From: Rhodoglobus sp.
Lineage (GTDB): Bacteria; Actinomycetota; Actinomycetes; Actinomycetales; Microbacteriaceae
NCBI GenBank assembly: GCA_025463515.1
Contig: JAODAQ010000051.1
Span: 62,001-126,000 of the forward strand
DNA length: 64,000 bases
Reading direction: 5' to 3'
Made by a program: the position numbers and the translations under genes. Positions 16,237 to 25,167 of the stretch are shown here, piece by piece. The notes below the pieces were generated by a model, which was given only the letters and a program-made list of their open reading frames with translations, did no database searches and was not told the origin of the DNA. The number at the start of each line of letters is the position of its first letter. The first letter of the stretch is position 1.

Positions 16237-18422
16237 GACGGGATCCTCCGGATGTCGATCAGCATCGCCTGCTGCGGGTTCAGAGTAGGCAGGGTCACCC
16301 CGGCGACGGACAGCACCGCGCCGGGGAGGGCGGTCCAGCCCCGGGATGCCGCGGACACCCATTCCGGATCCGCGCCCTGGTGCCTGCTCGCGGCACCGAG
16401 CTCCTCCACGATGCGCACCTCGTAGGCCGCGCCGGCGTCGAGGCCCGGGAAGCGCACTCGGCCGGTCTGCCCGGCCGCGCTCGTCGAGGTGCGGGTCCAC
16501 GCGAACAGGGCGGCGGAGCCGTCGGCCGCGACCGCCCCGCGCAGGCTCGCGCCGGCGTCGTCGAGGTCGGCGTTGACGATGCGGCCGGTGTGCACGAGCC
16601 CGCGCACGCGCTTGTAGAGGGCGGACCACAGCGCGAGGACGGCGAGCTCCTCGTCGTCGGCGCGGGAGACGTCGCGCTCGATTCCGGCGTGGGCGAACAG
16701 CGACGTGATCAGGCGGAACGAGTCATCCGTCACCCTGCCCGTGGTGTGCGAGCGCGCGGCGCCCACGTGCGAGCCGATGAGCTCCGGCGGCAGGAGCAGG
16801 CCGGTCCAGCGCTCGATCTCGACCCGCTCGACGGGGTCGTTGCAGTCGGAGGCCCACACCCGGTCGGTGTGCGCGATGATGCCGAGGTCGACCCGCCCGC
16901 CGCCGCCCGAGCAGGTCTCGATCTCGAGGGCCGGATGCCGCCGCCGCAGCTCGTCCATGAGCGAGTACAGCGCCAGCACCTGCGCGCGCGCGGCGGGCCG
17001 GTCGCCGGTAGGGCTGCGCGAGACCGCCTCGTGCAGGTCGCGGTTGTGGTCCCATTTGATGTAGTCAATGGCGTGCTCGGCGACGAGGCTGTCGAGCCGT
17101 TCGAGCAGGTAGTCCCACGCGTCGGGGTGCGCGATATCGAGCACGTACTGGTTGCGGGACGGCGCGGAGACGCCCTCGCTCGGCGCGAGGATCCAGTCCG
17201 GGTGCTCGCGGGCCAGGCGGGAGTCGAGGTTGATCATCTCGGGCTCGAACCACAGGCCGAACTGCATGCCGCGGTCGCGCACTCCCTTCACGAACGGGCC
17301 GAGCCCGTCTGGCCAGACCCCGTCGTCGACGAACCAGTCGCCGAGGCCAGAGCGGTCGTTGCGGCGGCCCTCGAACCAGCCGTCGTCGAGCACGATCCGC
17401 TCGACGCCGAGGCTCGCGGCGGTGTCGACGAGCTTCTCGAGGCGGGCCGCGTCGTGGTCGAAGTAGACGGCCTCCCAGGTGTTGAGCACGAGCGGGCGGA
17501 CCGAGCGGGGATGCCCCGGCCGCGAGCGAAGCATCGCGTGCAGCCGCGCGGCCACCCCGTCCATGCCCTCGTCAGACCAGGTGAAGTGGATGGTGGGCGC
17601 GTCGTAGCTGTCGCCCGCCCCGAGCCGGACCTCGCCGGGGGCGAGGCTGCCGCCGCCGCCGAGTACCGCCGAGAACGCGCCGGCCCCCTCGGGCAGCCGC
17701 TCGACGAGGGTGTGCTGGTTGCCGCTCCAGGCGACGTGCATCGCCCAGACCTCTCCGCGGCCGAAGCCGAAACCGGGGGTGCCCACGAGGGTCAGGAAGG
17801 GGGAGTCGTGCCCGGGCTTGCCGCGGCGGGCATCCCGGCGATGGCTGCCGAAGCGCAGCGGGGTGCGCTGCACGGAGCGCTCGCGGCACCACTTGCCGGC
17901 GAAGTCCACGATCTCGCTCGCGCGCTCCGGGAGCGGCATGAGTGCGGTGAGCGTCGTGAGGTCGTAGAGCGCGCCTTCCGCGGTGCGCTCGAGGGACATA
18001 TCGACGGCGAGCACGCCCTCGGGGCTGAGCGTGTGGCGCAGGGTCGCGACGGTGCCGCTGACCGCGTCGACCATGCGGTACGAGGCGGTGCCGCCGACGC
18101 CGTCCGGTCCCGGCGAGACGGTCACGGAGTCGAGCACGGGCCGGGGTGTCGTGGCGGTCCCGGCGGCGTGGCCGGACTGCGCGGGAGTGCCCGACCAGCC
18201 CTCGTGCTCGGTCGGCCAGAGGGAGAACTGGCGCGGGACATCCGGCGAGTTGTTGAGCTTCGCGGCTACCGACGTGAGCCGCAGCGCCTCGATGGCGCGG
18301 TCGTCGAGGGGGCCCGGATCCGCGCCCCAGTGCAGTACTCGGGGCACTGGGGTGTCGGCGTCGACGATCAGACTGACGCCCGCTGCACGAAGCACGACGC
18401 TCGTGCGGTCGGGGTGGATCAT
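16233..18422 (-). CDS. alpha-galactosidase, GH36 family
   Basis: A 729-aa retaining glycosidase. The C-terminal two thirds carry the GH36 barrel: VLDDGWFEGRRNDRSGLGDW, GLWFEPEMINLDS, the nucleophile Asp in YIKWDHNRDL, the acid/base region VWASDCNDPVERVEIERW, and HVGAARSHTTGR. The N-terminal part (about 1-300) is the beta-sandwich domain. No signal peptide, so the substrate is an imported oligosaccharide. Of several possible starts the ATG at 18422 is preferred because GAAGG lies 9 nt before it. It is divergent from the importer operon at 18528 and forms an operon with the SGNH hydrolase. Confidence 0.92.
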   Translation of the reverse strand: MIHPDRTSVVLRAAGVSLIVDADTPVPRVLHWGADPGPLDDRAIEALRLTSVAAKLNNSPDVPRQFSLWPTEHEGWSGTPAQSGHAAGTATTPRPVLDSVTVSPGPDGVGGTASYRMVDAVSGTVATLRHTLSPEGVLAVDMSLERTAEGALYDLTTLTALMPLPERASEIVDFAGKWCRERSVQRTPLRFGSHRRDARRGKPGHDSPFLTLVGTPGFGFGRGEVWAMHVAWSGNQHTLVERLPEGAGAFSAVLGGGGSLAPGEVRLGAGDSYDAPTIHFTWSDEGMDGVAARLHAMLRSRPGHPRSVRPLVLNTWEAVYFDHDAARLEKLVDTAASLGVERIVLDDGWFEGRRNDRSGLGDWFVDDGVWPDGLGPFVKGVRDRGMQFGLWFEPEMINLDSRLAREHPDWILAPSEGVSAPSRNQYVLDIAHPDAWDYLLERLDSLVAEHAIDYIKWDHNRDLHEAVSRSPTGDRPAARAQVLALYSLMDELRRRHPALEIETCSGGGGRVDLGIIAHTDRVWASDCNDPVERVEIERWTGLLLPPELIGSHVGAARSHTTGRVTDDSFRLITSLFAHAGIERDVSRADDEELAVLALWSALYKRVRGLVHTGRIVNADLDDAGASLRGAVAADGSAALFAWTRTSTSAAGQTGRVRFPGLDAGAAYEVRIVEELGAASRHQGADPEWVSAASRGWTALPGAVLSVAGVTLPTLNPQQAMLIDIRRIPS

Positions 18423-18433
18423 GTGGAACATCC

Positions 18434-18479
18434 TTCGAATCGAAATTACTTGACAGAGTGAATAAACCACTTCTATGGT
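18434..18479 (+). promoter_or_regulatory. importer promoter with candidate operator
   Basis: TTGACA (18450-18455) and TATGGT (18474-18479) with an 18-bp spacer form a good promoter for the plus-strand importer operon. Just upstream, TTCG-AAT-CGAA (18434-18444) is an 11-bp palindrome that lies between the divergent genes and could bind the local regulator. Confidence 0.6.
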
Positions 18480-18527
18480 GTGCATGCAAGAGGCAAGGCC
18501 ACGGAAACGGGCAGAAGAGGTGGATCG

Positions 18528-19478
18528 ATGGCGATCGTCAAGACGCAGGCAGCACCGCGCTCAGCGCGGGTGAAAGCTGCCCGCGCGATGTCAAACATCA
18601 ACTCGCCGGCGCACCGCGGGGACGCCAGGCTCGCGTGGATCCTGATCCTTCCGGCCCTCGTCGGCTTCCTCGCCTTCTTCGCCTACCCGACCTTCCGCGG
18701 CATCTACCTGAGCTTCACGAAGTTCACCGTCTTCACCCCGCCGCAGTGGATCGGCTTCGACAACTTCGTCGAGCTCGCCGGCGACGACGTGTTCTGGAAC
18801 TCCCTGTTCGTCACGCTCTACTACGTCGCGATCGTGGTCGTGGTCGGCACGTTCCTGTCGCTCGTCACCGCGGTCGTGCTGCACCGCCTCACGGCGTCGA
18901 CGGTCGTGCGCGGGATGATCATCCTGCCGTTCCTCATCTCGAACGTCGTGGCCGCGACGGTGTGGTCGTGGATCCTCGACGCGCAGCTCGGCATCGTCAA
19001 CATCGCCATCGAGGCGCTCGGCGGCGAGAGCATCATGTTCCTCACCTCGCGCGGGTGGGTGATCCCGGCGGTCGCCATCATCGGGGTCTGGAAGTCGCTC
19101 GGCTACACCGCGATCATCATCTTCGCCGGCCTGCAGACCGTGCCGGCGTCGATCTACGAGGCCGGCCGCATCGACGGCGCGAGCGAGCCGCAGATGTTCC
19201 GGCGGCTCACGCTGCCTCTCATGCGCCCGATCCTCGCGATGGTCCTCGTGCTCAACGTGATCGGCGCCTTCCAGGTGTTCGACCTGATCCAGGTGACGAC
19301 CAAGGGCGGCCCGGCCAACGCCTCGCTCGTGCTGCAGTCGTACATCTTCGGCAAGGCGTTCGGGCAGTTCGACTTCGGCTATGCCTCCGCGATGGCGCTC
19401 ACGCTCTTCGTCTTCCTCCTGATCATCACCTTCACGCAGCTGCGACTGCTGCGCGCGAGCGAATCGGACACCAACTGA
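18528..19478 (+). CDS. sugar ABC transporter permease (MalF-type)
   Basis: A 316-aa integral membrane permease of the carbohydrate uptake CUT1 class. It shows six hydrophobic segments (first: LAWILILPALVGFLAFFAYPTFRG) and the ATPase-contact EAA loop SIYEAGRIDGASEPQMFRRLTLPLMRPIL. The ATG at 18528 follows an AGAGG site; the longer frame from 18480 lacks one. First gene of an operon of two permeases, GH95 fucosidase, CE7 esterase and binding protein; no ATPase gene is nearby, so a shared MsmK-type ATPase elsewhere must energise it. Confidence 0.93.
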   Translation: MAIVKTQAAPRSARVKAARAMSNINSPAHRGDARLAWILILPALVGFLAFFAYPTFRGIYLSFTKFTVFTPPQWIGFDNFVELAGDDVFWNSLFVTLYYVAIVVVVGTFLSLVTAVVLHRLTASTVVRGMIILPFLISNVVAATVWSWILDAQLGIVNIAIEALGGESIMFLTSRGWVIPAVAIIGVWKSLGYTAIIIFAGLQTVPASIYEAGRIDGASEPQMFRRLTLPLMRPILAMVLVLNVIGAFQVFDLIQVTTKGGPANASLVLQSYIFGKAFGQFDFGYASAMALTLFVFLLIITFTQLRLLRASESDTN

Positions 19479-20380
19479 TGGCCACCGCAACCCGTCGCCG
19501 CCGCCGGAAGTTCAGCATCGGGCGCACTGTCGCGTGGGGCTACATCGGCATCGTGCTGATCGTGACGGTCTTCCCGTTCTACTGGATCCTCCGAACCTCG
19601 CTCTCGAACAACTTCGCCCTCATCGCCGACCCGGCCTCGATCCTCCCCGTCGGGTTCACGCTCGGCGCCTTCCGCCGGGTGCTCGGGCTCGCCACCTCCG
19701 CCGAGGCCGTGGCCGAGGGCGGCTCGGGCGCCTCGATCGAGATCGGGCACTTCATCCTGAACTCGGTCATCTACGCGAGCATCTCGACGGCGTGCATCGT
19801 GTTCTTCTCGTCGATCGCCGCGTACGCGTTCTCGCGCCTGCAGTGGCGGGGCCGCGAGCTCATGTTCGGCATCCTGCTGTGCGCGCTCATGGTGCCGCCG
19901 GTGCTGACCTTCCTGCCCAACTTCGTGCTCGTGAAAGACCTGGGCCTGCTCAACACCTTCGCCGGCATGATCCTGCCGGTCGGGCTGTTCTCGGCGTTCA
20001 ACATCTTCTTCCTGCGCCAGTTCATGCTCGGCCTCCCGCAGGAGACCGAGGAGGCGGCGCTCATCGACGGCGCCGGGCGGATCAGGGTGTTCTTCCAGGT
20101 CACGCTGCCCGCGGCATCCGGCCCCGTCTTCACGCTCTCGATCCTGAGCTTCATCACGCAGTGGAACGACTACTTCTGGCCGCTGCTCGTCACGAGCGAC
20201 GACAGCGTGCGCCCGCTCACGCTCGCGCTCGCCGTGTTCAAGCAGTCGTCGCCGCAGGCGCAGCCGGACTGGGCGGGCCTCATGGCCGCGACCCTCGTCG
20301 CGGCGCTGCCCATGCTGCTGCTGTTCGTCGTGTTCGGGCGCCGCATCGTGAACTCCATCGGCTTCACGGGGATCAAATGA
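19478..20380 (+). CDS. sugar ABC transporter permease (MalG-type)
   Basis: A 300-aa CUT1 permease, partner of the preceding one (TGATG overlap). The basic N-terminus RRRRRKFSIGRTVAWGYIGIVLIVTVFPFYWILRTSL and the EAA loop EETEEAALIDGAGRIRVFFQVTLPAASG are typical of MalG-like proteins. The stop overlaps the start of the GH95 gene (ATGA), coupling import with intracellular breakdown of fucosylated oligosaccharides. Confidence 0.93.
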   Translation: MATATRRRRRKFSIGRTVAWGYIGIVLIVTVFPFYWILRTSLSNNFALIADPASILPVGFTLGAFRRVLGLATSAEAVAEGGSGASIEIGHFILNSVIYASISTACIVFFSSIAAYAFSRLQWRGRELMFGILLCALMVPPVLTFLPNFVLVKDLGLLNTFAGMILPVGLFSAFNIFFLRQFMLGLPQETEEAALIDGAGRIRVFFQVTLPAASGPVFTLSILSFITQWNDYFWPLLVTSDDSVRPLTLALAVFKQSSPQAQPDWAGLMAATLVAALPMLLLFVVFGRRIVNSIGFTGIK

Positions 20381-22749
20381 GGCCCGGCGGAGCACTGCGG
20401 CTGACCTGGCCGGAAGCCGCGACCGAGTGGGTCGAGGCCGTGCCGCTCGGCAACGGGCGCATCGGCGCGATGGCCTTCGGCGGCGCCGCGGAGGCGCGCT
20501 ACCAGCTCAATGACTCGACGGCCTGGTCGGGGACACCGGACGGCCCCGCGCGGGCCCTCGACGGGCTCCTCGCCTCCGGGGTCGGCCCGCACACGCTCGA
20601 GGCCGCGCGCCGGGCGCAGGATGCAGGGGACTACCGCGAGGCCGAGCGGCTCCTCATGACTCTCGAGGGGGAGTACTCGCAGGAGTTCCTGCCGCTCGCC
20701 GACCTCGTGGTGCTGGTCGAGGGCGGGGACGGCTACCGCGGCCGCTCGCTCGACCTCGACCACGCCACCCTCACGGAGCGGTTCAGTGCAGGGACCGCGC
20801 GCGTGACGCGCCGGAGCTGGGTCTCGGCACCGGCGGAGGCGCTGTGCGTGTGCCTGTCGGCGGAGGGCGGCACGGTCGACGTGCGGCTCGCCCTCAGCAC
20901 GCCCCTCCGTCCGGTCGGCGGCGAGGGCGCCTCGCTCGGCGTCCAGCTCCCGGTCGACGGGGCGCCGCTGCACGAGAAGGGCGTGGCAGCCCACGTCTAC
21001 CGTGAAGCCGCCGACGGCGAGTTCGACCCCTTCGCCGCCGTGCATCTCGCCGTCGACACCGACGGCACCGTCGAGACCGCCGACGGCACCCTGAGCGTTC
21101 GCGGCGCGACACGGATCCTCGTGGCGCTCGCGACGGCAACACGCGCCGAATCGTGGTGGAGCGATGAACAAGCGGACCCGGCGAATGCTGCCGGCCGCGC
21201 GGTCATCGCGGCGCGCGCTCGTGGTCGCGCTGAGCGAGCAGTACAGCGCGGCCACGAGCAGTTGCACGACGAGCACGTCGCCGACGTGACCGCTCTCAAG
21301 GGCGGCACCTTCGTGGCGATCGGGCCGCGGGGCGGCGGCGAGTGGGATGTCGCGGGCGACGTCCTCGCCGGCGGCGACTCCGCACTCACCGCCACGGTCA
21401 TCGCCGAGTTCGGCAGGTACCTCCTCGCCTCCTCGTCACGGGCCGGCAGCCCGCCCGCGAACCTCCAGGGCATCTGGAACGCCGAGGTGCGGCCGGCCTG
21501 GTCGTCCAATTACACCGTGAACATCAACACCCAGATGAACTACTGGGCGGCGGAGTCGGCGGGCATGCCCGAGACGCAGGAGCCGCTCGCGCGCCTCGTC
21601 GGCCGGGTGGCCAGCAACGGCACGGATGTCGCGCGGCGCCTCTACGGCGCGCGCGGCTGGGTCGCCCACCACAACACCGACCAGTGGGGCTGGGCACTGC
21701 CCGTGGGAATGGGCCACGGCAACCCGAGCTGGGCCATCTGGATGATGGGCGGCGTCTGGCTCGCCCACAGCGTGTGGGACCACTGGGACTTCACGCGCGA
21801 CGACGACTACCTGCGCGCCACGGCGTGGCCGGTACTGCGCGGCGCCGCCGAGTTCTGCCTCGACTGGCTCGTGGACGACGGCGCGGGCGGCCTGCGCACG
21901 ATCCCGTCCACCTCGCCCGAGAACCTGTTCGTGGGCCCGGACGGGCACCCCGAGTCGCTGACGTACTCCGTGGCCATGGACGTCGCCCTGATCCGCTCGC
22001 TGTTCGAGCGCTGCCTTGCGGCGGGCATCCCCGACCCCCTCCTCGACGAGATCGCCGCCGCGCTGCCGAAGCTCCCGGCCATCACCGTGGCGGCAGACGG
22101 CCGGCTGGCCGAATGGGGCGCGGAGGTCGTCGAGCACGACCCGCACCACCGGCACATGTCGCCCATGATCGCCCTCTACCCGCTCGACCTCATCGGCCCG
22201 GACCTGGTCGAGCCAGCCCGGCGCTTCCTCGACGCGCGGGGGCCCGGCGCGATGGGCTGGTCGTGGGCGTGGAAGATCGCGCTGCGGGCCCGGCTGGGCG
22301 ACGGCGGCACCGCGCTCGCCCTGCTCAAGGAGGCCACGGCGCCGTTCGACGGCGACCACCGCCGGCACGGCCCGGTGGACGGCTCGGAGTGGGGCGGCCT
22401 GCTGCCCAACCTGTTCAGCACGCACCCGCCGTTCCAGATCGACGGCAACTTCGGGCTACTCGCGGGGATCCTCGAGATGCTCGTGCAGGGGCACGGCGGC
22501 CGGCTTCGGCTGCTTCCCGCGCTGCCGGACGAGTGGGCCGAGGGCTCCATCGCGGGTGTCGGTGCGCGCGGCGGCCTCTCCGTCGACCTGGCCTGGGCCG
22601 AGGGGCGGCTGGTGAGCGCGACGATCCGCACGGTCGCGGGGCCGGTGCGCGTCCCGGTGCACTACGCGGGCGGCTCGGTCGAGGTCGACCTCGAGCCGGG
22701 CATCCCGGTCACCCTCGGTCCCGACCTGGCGGTGCGCGATGCTGACTGA
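20377..22749 (+). CDS. alpha-L-fucosidase, GH95 family
   Basis: A 790-aa inverting glycosidase of GH95 (alpha-1,2-L-fucosidase, some members alpha-L-galactosidase). The N-terminal beta domain begins LRLTWPEAATEWVEAVPLGNGRIGAMAFGG, followed by the alpha/alpha barrel with NLQGIWNAEVRPAWSSNYTVNINTQMNYWAAESAG, GWVAHHNTDQWG and NLFSTHPPFQIDGNFG, all hallmark GH95 stretches. No signal peptide; it probably works on imported oligosaccharides. Released L-fucose would be the substrate of the oxidative pathway encoded at 29-42 kb. It overlaps the CE7 gene by 11 nt. Confidence 0.94.
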   Translation: MRPGGALRLTWPEAATEWVEAVPLGNGRIGAMAFGGAAEARYQLNDSTAWSGTPDGPARALDGLLASGVGPHTLEAARRAQDAGDYREAERLLMTLEGEYSQEFLPLADLVVLVEGGDGYRGRSLDLDHATLTERFSAGTARVTRRSWVSAPAEALCVCLSAEGGTVDVRLALSTPLRPVGGEGASLGVQLPVDGAPLHEKGVAAHVYREAADGEFDPFAAVHLAVDTDGTVETADGTLSVRGATRILVALATATRAESWWSDEQADPANAAGRAVIAARARGRAERAVQRGHEQLHDEHVADVTALKGGTFVAIGPRGGGEWDVAGDVLAGGDSALTATVIAEFGRYLLASSSRAGSPPANLQGIWNAEVRPAWSSNYTVNINTQMNYWAAESAGMPETQEPLARLVGRVASNGTDVARRLYGARGWVAHHNTDQWGWALPVGMGHGNPSWAIWMMGGVWLAHSVWDHWDFTRDDDYLRATAWPVLRGAAEFCLDWLVDDGAGGLRTIPSTSPENLFVGPDGHPESLTYSVAMDVALIRSLFERCLAAGIPDPLLDEIAAALPKLPAITVAADGRLAEWGAEVVEHDPHHRHMSPMIALYPLDLIGPDLVEPARRFLDARGPGAMGWSWAWKIALRARLGDGGTALALLKEATAPFDGDHRRHGPVDGSEWGGLLPNLFSTHPPFQIDGNFGLLAGILEMLVQGHGGRLRLLPALPDEWAEGSIAGVGARGGLSVDLAWAEGRLVSATIRTVAGPVRVPVHYAGGSVEVDLEPGIPVTLGPDLAVRDAD

Positions 22750-23755
22750 CCTGCCCGAGTCCGCGCTGTGGGAGTACCGCAGCTCGCAGGTGCGCCCCGA
22801 CGACTTCGACGAGTTCTGGGACTCGACCATGGCCGAGGCGCGCGCCCTGCCGATCGCGGTCGAGTTCGAGGCCGTGGCATCCGGGCTTGCCGCCGTCGAC
22901 ACCTACGACCTCTCCTTCGCCGGGTTCGGCGGAGACCGCGTGCACGCCTGGCTGCGGGTGCCCCGGTGGGCGACCGGCCGGATGCCCGTGGTCCTGCAGT
23001 TCCCGGGCTACGGGTCGGGGCGGGGCCACGTCCTGCGCGACCTGCTGTGGTCCGCTGCCGGGTACGTGCACCTCTCGGTCGACGTGCGCGGACAGACCGG
23101 CGGCCAGGGCTTCCTCGTCGACGGGCTCGAATCGCCGCACGACCACTACTACCGCAGGGCGTACACCGACTCGGCGCGGGCCGTCGAGGCTGCGCGCTCC
23201 CTCGAGTTCGTCGACGCCGCGCGCGTCGCGCTCGTCGGCGACAGCCAGGGCGGTGGCCTCGCGCTCGCCGCGGCAGCACTGGACGGCGGCATCTCGGCGC
23301 TGGTCGTGCAGGCCCCGTTCCTGAGCGACCTGCGCCGGGCATCCCAGATCACCGACTCCCTTCCGTACGGCGAGATCGGGCGCTACCTCGCGATCCGCAG
23401 GGACCAGACCGATCGGGCGCACCGCACGCTCTCCTACGTCGACGGCGTCAACCTCGCGAGCCGGGCAACCGCTGCCGCGCTCTTCTCCACCGGCCTGATG
23501 GACGACATCACCCCGCCCTCCACGGTGTTCGGCGCCTTCCACGCCTACGCCGGCCCCAAGCGCATGGTCACGTGGCCGTACAGCGGCCACGAGGCCGGCG
23601 GACAGCTCGACAGCGAGGCGGCCCTCGCCTTCGTCGCGGCGCACCTTGCCGCCCCAGACTCCACCCACACCACCCATGCAGGGGATGGCGCACCGGCCAG
23701 GGCATCGTTGCCCACGGCCGCGGCATCCTCGACCAACACGAAGAGGAACTCATGA
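22739..23755 (+). CDS. acetyl esterase of CE7 type (acetylxylan esterase / cephalosporin-C deacetylase family)
   Basis: A 338-aa alpha/beta hydrolase. CE7 signatures: the N-terminal DDFDEFWDSTMAEA, the RGQ motif in DVRGQTGG, the nucleophile Ser in VGDSQGGGLALAAAAL, the Asp in GLMDDITPPS and the His in YSGHEAGG. Family members remove acetyl groups from short oligosaccharides inside the cell. In this operon it would deacetylate imported oligosaccharides so that the fucosidase and galactosidase can act. The last 35 residues are low-complexity Ala/Thr/Ser sequence, longer than needed for the fold. Confidence 0.9.
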   Translation: MLTDLPESALWEYRSSQVRPDDFDEFWDSTMAEARALPIAVEFEAVASGLAAVDTYDLSFAGFGGDRVHAWLRVPRWATGRMPVVLQFPGYGSGRGHVLRDLLWSAAGYVHLSVDVRGQTGGQGFLVDGLESPHDHYYRRAYTDSARAVEAARSLEFVDAARVALVGDSQGGGLALAAAALDGGISALVVQAPFLSDLRRASQITDSLPYGEIGRYLAIRRDQTDRAHRTLSYVDGVNLASRATAAALFSTGLMDDITPPSTVFGAFHAYAGPKRMVTWPYSGHEAGGQLDSEAALAFVAAHLAAPDSTHTTHAGDGAPARASLPTAAASSTNTKRNS

Positions 23756-25086
23756 AACTACAGCGAATCGTTGCCGGTGCGGCGTTCGTGGGGCTTGTTG
23801 CCACCATGACGGCGTGCTCCGGCGGTGGTGGCGGCGACTCAGCCTCCGGCACCGTCAACTGGTGGACCTGGGACGAGAAGCAGGCCGCGTCGTACGAGAA
23901 GTGCCTGCCCGGCTTCGAGGAGGCGAACCCCGACATCAAGGTCACCATCTCGCAGTACGCGGTGGACGACTACTTCACCAAGCTCACCGCCGGGTTCGTG
24001 TCGGGCTCCGCGCCCGACGCCTTCCAGAACAGCGTCCCGCTGCTCGGCGCGTACGCCGGCCAGGGCCAGATCATGCCGCTCGACGACCTGATCGCGAAGA
24101 CCGGATTCGACACCTCGGTGTTCAGCGTCGGCCTCGACTCGTGGAAGTACACGGACGGCAAGCAGTACGGGCTCCCGCTCGACTGGGCGGCGGCTGCGTT
24201 CTACTTCAACGACGACGCCGTGACGGCTGCCGGGTACACGGCTGACGACATCAAGAACATGACGTTCGACCCCGAGACCGGCGGCACGTTCGGCGAGATC
24301 GTCGCGCACCTCACGGTCGACGCGAACGGCGTGCGCGGCGACGAGCCCGGCTTCGACAAGTCCAACGTCAAGACCTACGGCGTGGGCAGCCTCGCCTCGG
24401 GCGACTTCAACGGCCAGACCTCGTGGAACGGGCTCGTCTCGTCCACCGGATGGCGCCTCGGCGACAAGGCGTCCTGGCCGACGAAGTTCAACTACGACGA
24501 CCCGGCTTTCGCCAAGACGCTCGACTATGTCCGCGGCCTCGCCGACCAGGGCTTCGCGCCCCAGTTCGGCCAGTTCACCGTGGGCGGCGCTGAGCAGCTC
24601 GGCTCGGGAAGCGTCGCGATGGTCGAGGGCGGATCGTGGGATGTCACGACGATGGCCAAGGTGCCCGGCCTCAAGCTGGGCGTGGCGTTCATGCCCACGG
24701 GCAGCGACGGCCGCTCCGTGATCAGCAACTCCAACGCGAACAACATCTTCGTGGGAACGAAGAACGTCGACGCGACCTGGAAGTGGGTCACGTACATGGG
24801 CTCCGAGGCGTGCCAGTCGGCCGCGGGTGTGGATGGCACGTTCCTGCCGTCCATCGCGGCATCCATGCAGGTCGCGGCTGACGCCCAGGCCGAGCAGGGT
24901 GTCGACCTGTCGCCGTTCACCGACGCGCTCGCGAACGACGAGCTGTACGCGGCGCCGCCGACCGTGAACGGCCAGGAGGTCGTGGACACGATCACACCGC
25001 TGTTCGAGGCCTACTTCTCGCACGAGCGCGATAACGACGTGTTCGCCGAGATGGCGCAGAAGACCGAGGAGATCTTCGCGAAGTAG
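23752..25086 (+). CDS. extracellular sugar-binding lipoprotein of ABC importer
   Basis: A 444-aa solute-binding protein of the MalE-like class. Basic N-terminus MKLQRIVAGAAFVGLVATMT leads to the lipobox cysteine in TACSGGGGG, so the mature protein is lipid-anchored at the outer face of the membrane. Mature part: NWWTWDEKQAASYEKCLPGFEEANPDIKVT and SGSAPDAFQNS are typical binding-protein motifs. The ATG overlaps the CE7 stop. The binding protein is unusually placed last in the operon, followed by a strong terminator. Confidence 0.93.
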   Translation: MKLQRIVAGAAFVGLVATMTACSGGGGGDSASGTVNWWTWDEKQAASYEKCLPGFEEANPDIKVTISQYAVDDYFTKLTAGFVSGSAPDAFQNSVPLLGAYAGQGQIMPLDDLIAKTGFDTSVFSVGLDSWKYTDGKQYGLPLDWAAAAFYFNDDAVTAAGYTADDIKNMTFDPETGGTFGEIVAHLTVDANGVRGDEPGFDKSNVKTYGVGSLASGDFNGQTSWNGLVSSTGWRLGDKASWPTKFNYDDPAFAKTLDYVRGLADQGFAPQFGQFTVGGAEQLGSGSVAMVEGGSWDVTTMAKVPGLKLGVAFMPTGSDGRSVISNSNANNIFVGTKNVDATWKWVTYMGSEACQSAAGVDGTFLPSIAASMQVAADAQAEQGVDLSPFTDALANDELYAAPPTVNGQEVVDTITPLFEAYFSHERDNDVFAEMAQKTEEIFAK

Positions 25087-25095
25087 GTAGTATCC

Positions 25096-25127
25096 GACCA
25101 GCCGGGGAGTGCGCTCCCCGGCTGGTC
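25096..25127 (+). terminator. intrinsic-type hairpin after the fucosyl-glycan operon
   Basis: A perfect 14-bp stem (GACCAGCCGGGGAG / CTCCCCGGCTGGTC) with a 4-nt loop TGCG, 10 nt beyond the stop of the binding-protein gene and followed by CCCCCTTC. No run of T, as usual for high-GC actinobacteria. Confidence 0.85.
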
Positions 25128-25167
25128 CCCCTTCACTTCACATTCACCGCGGGAAAGGAGCCATGCC

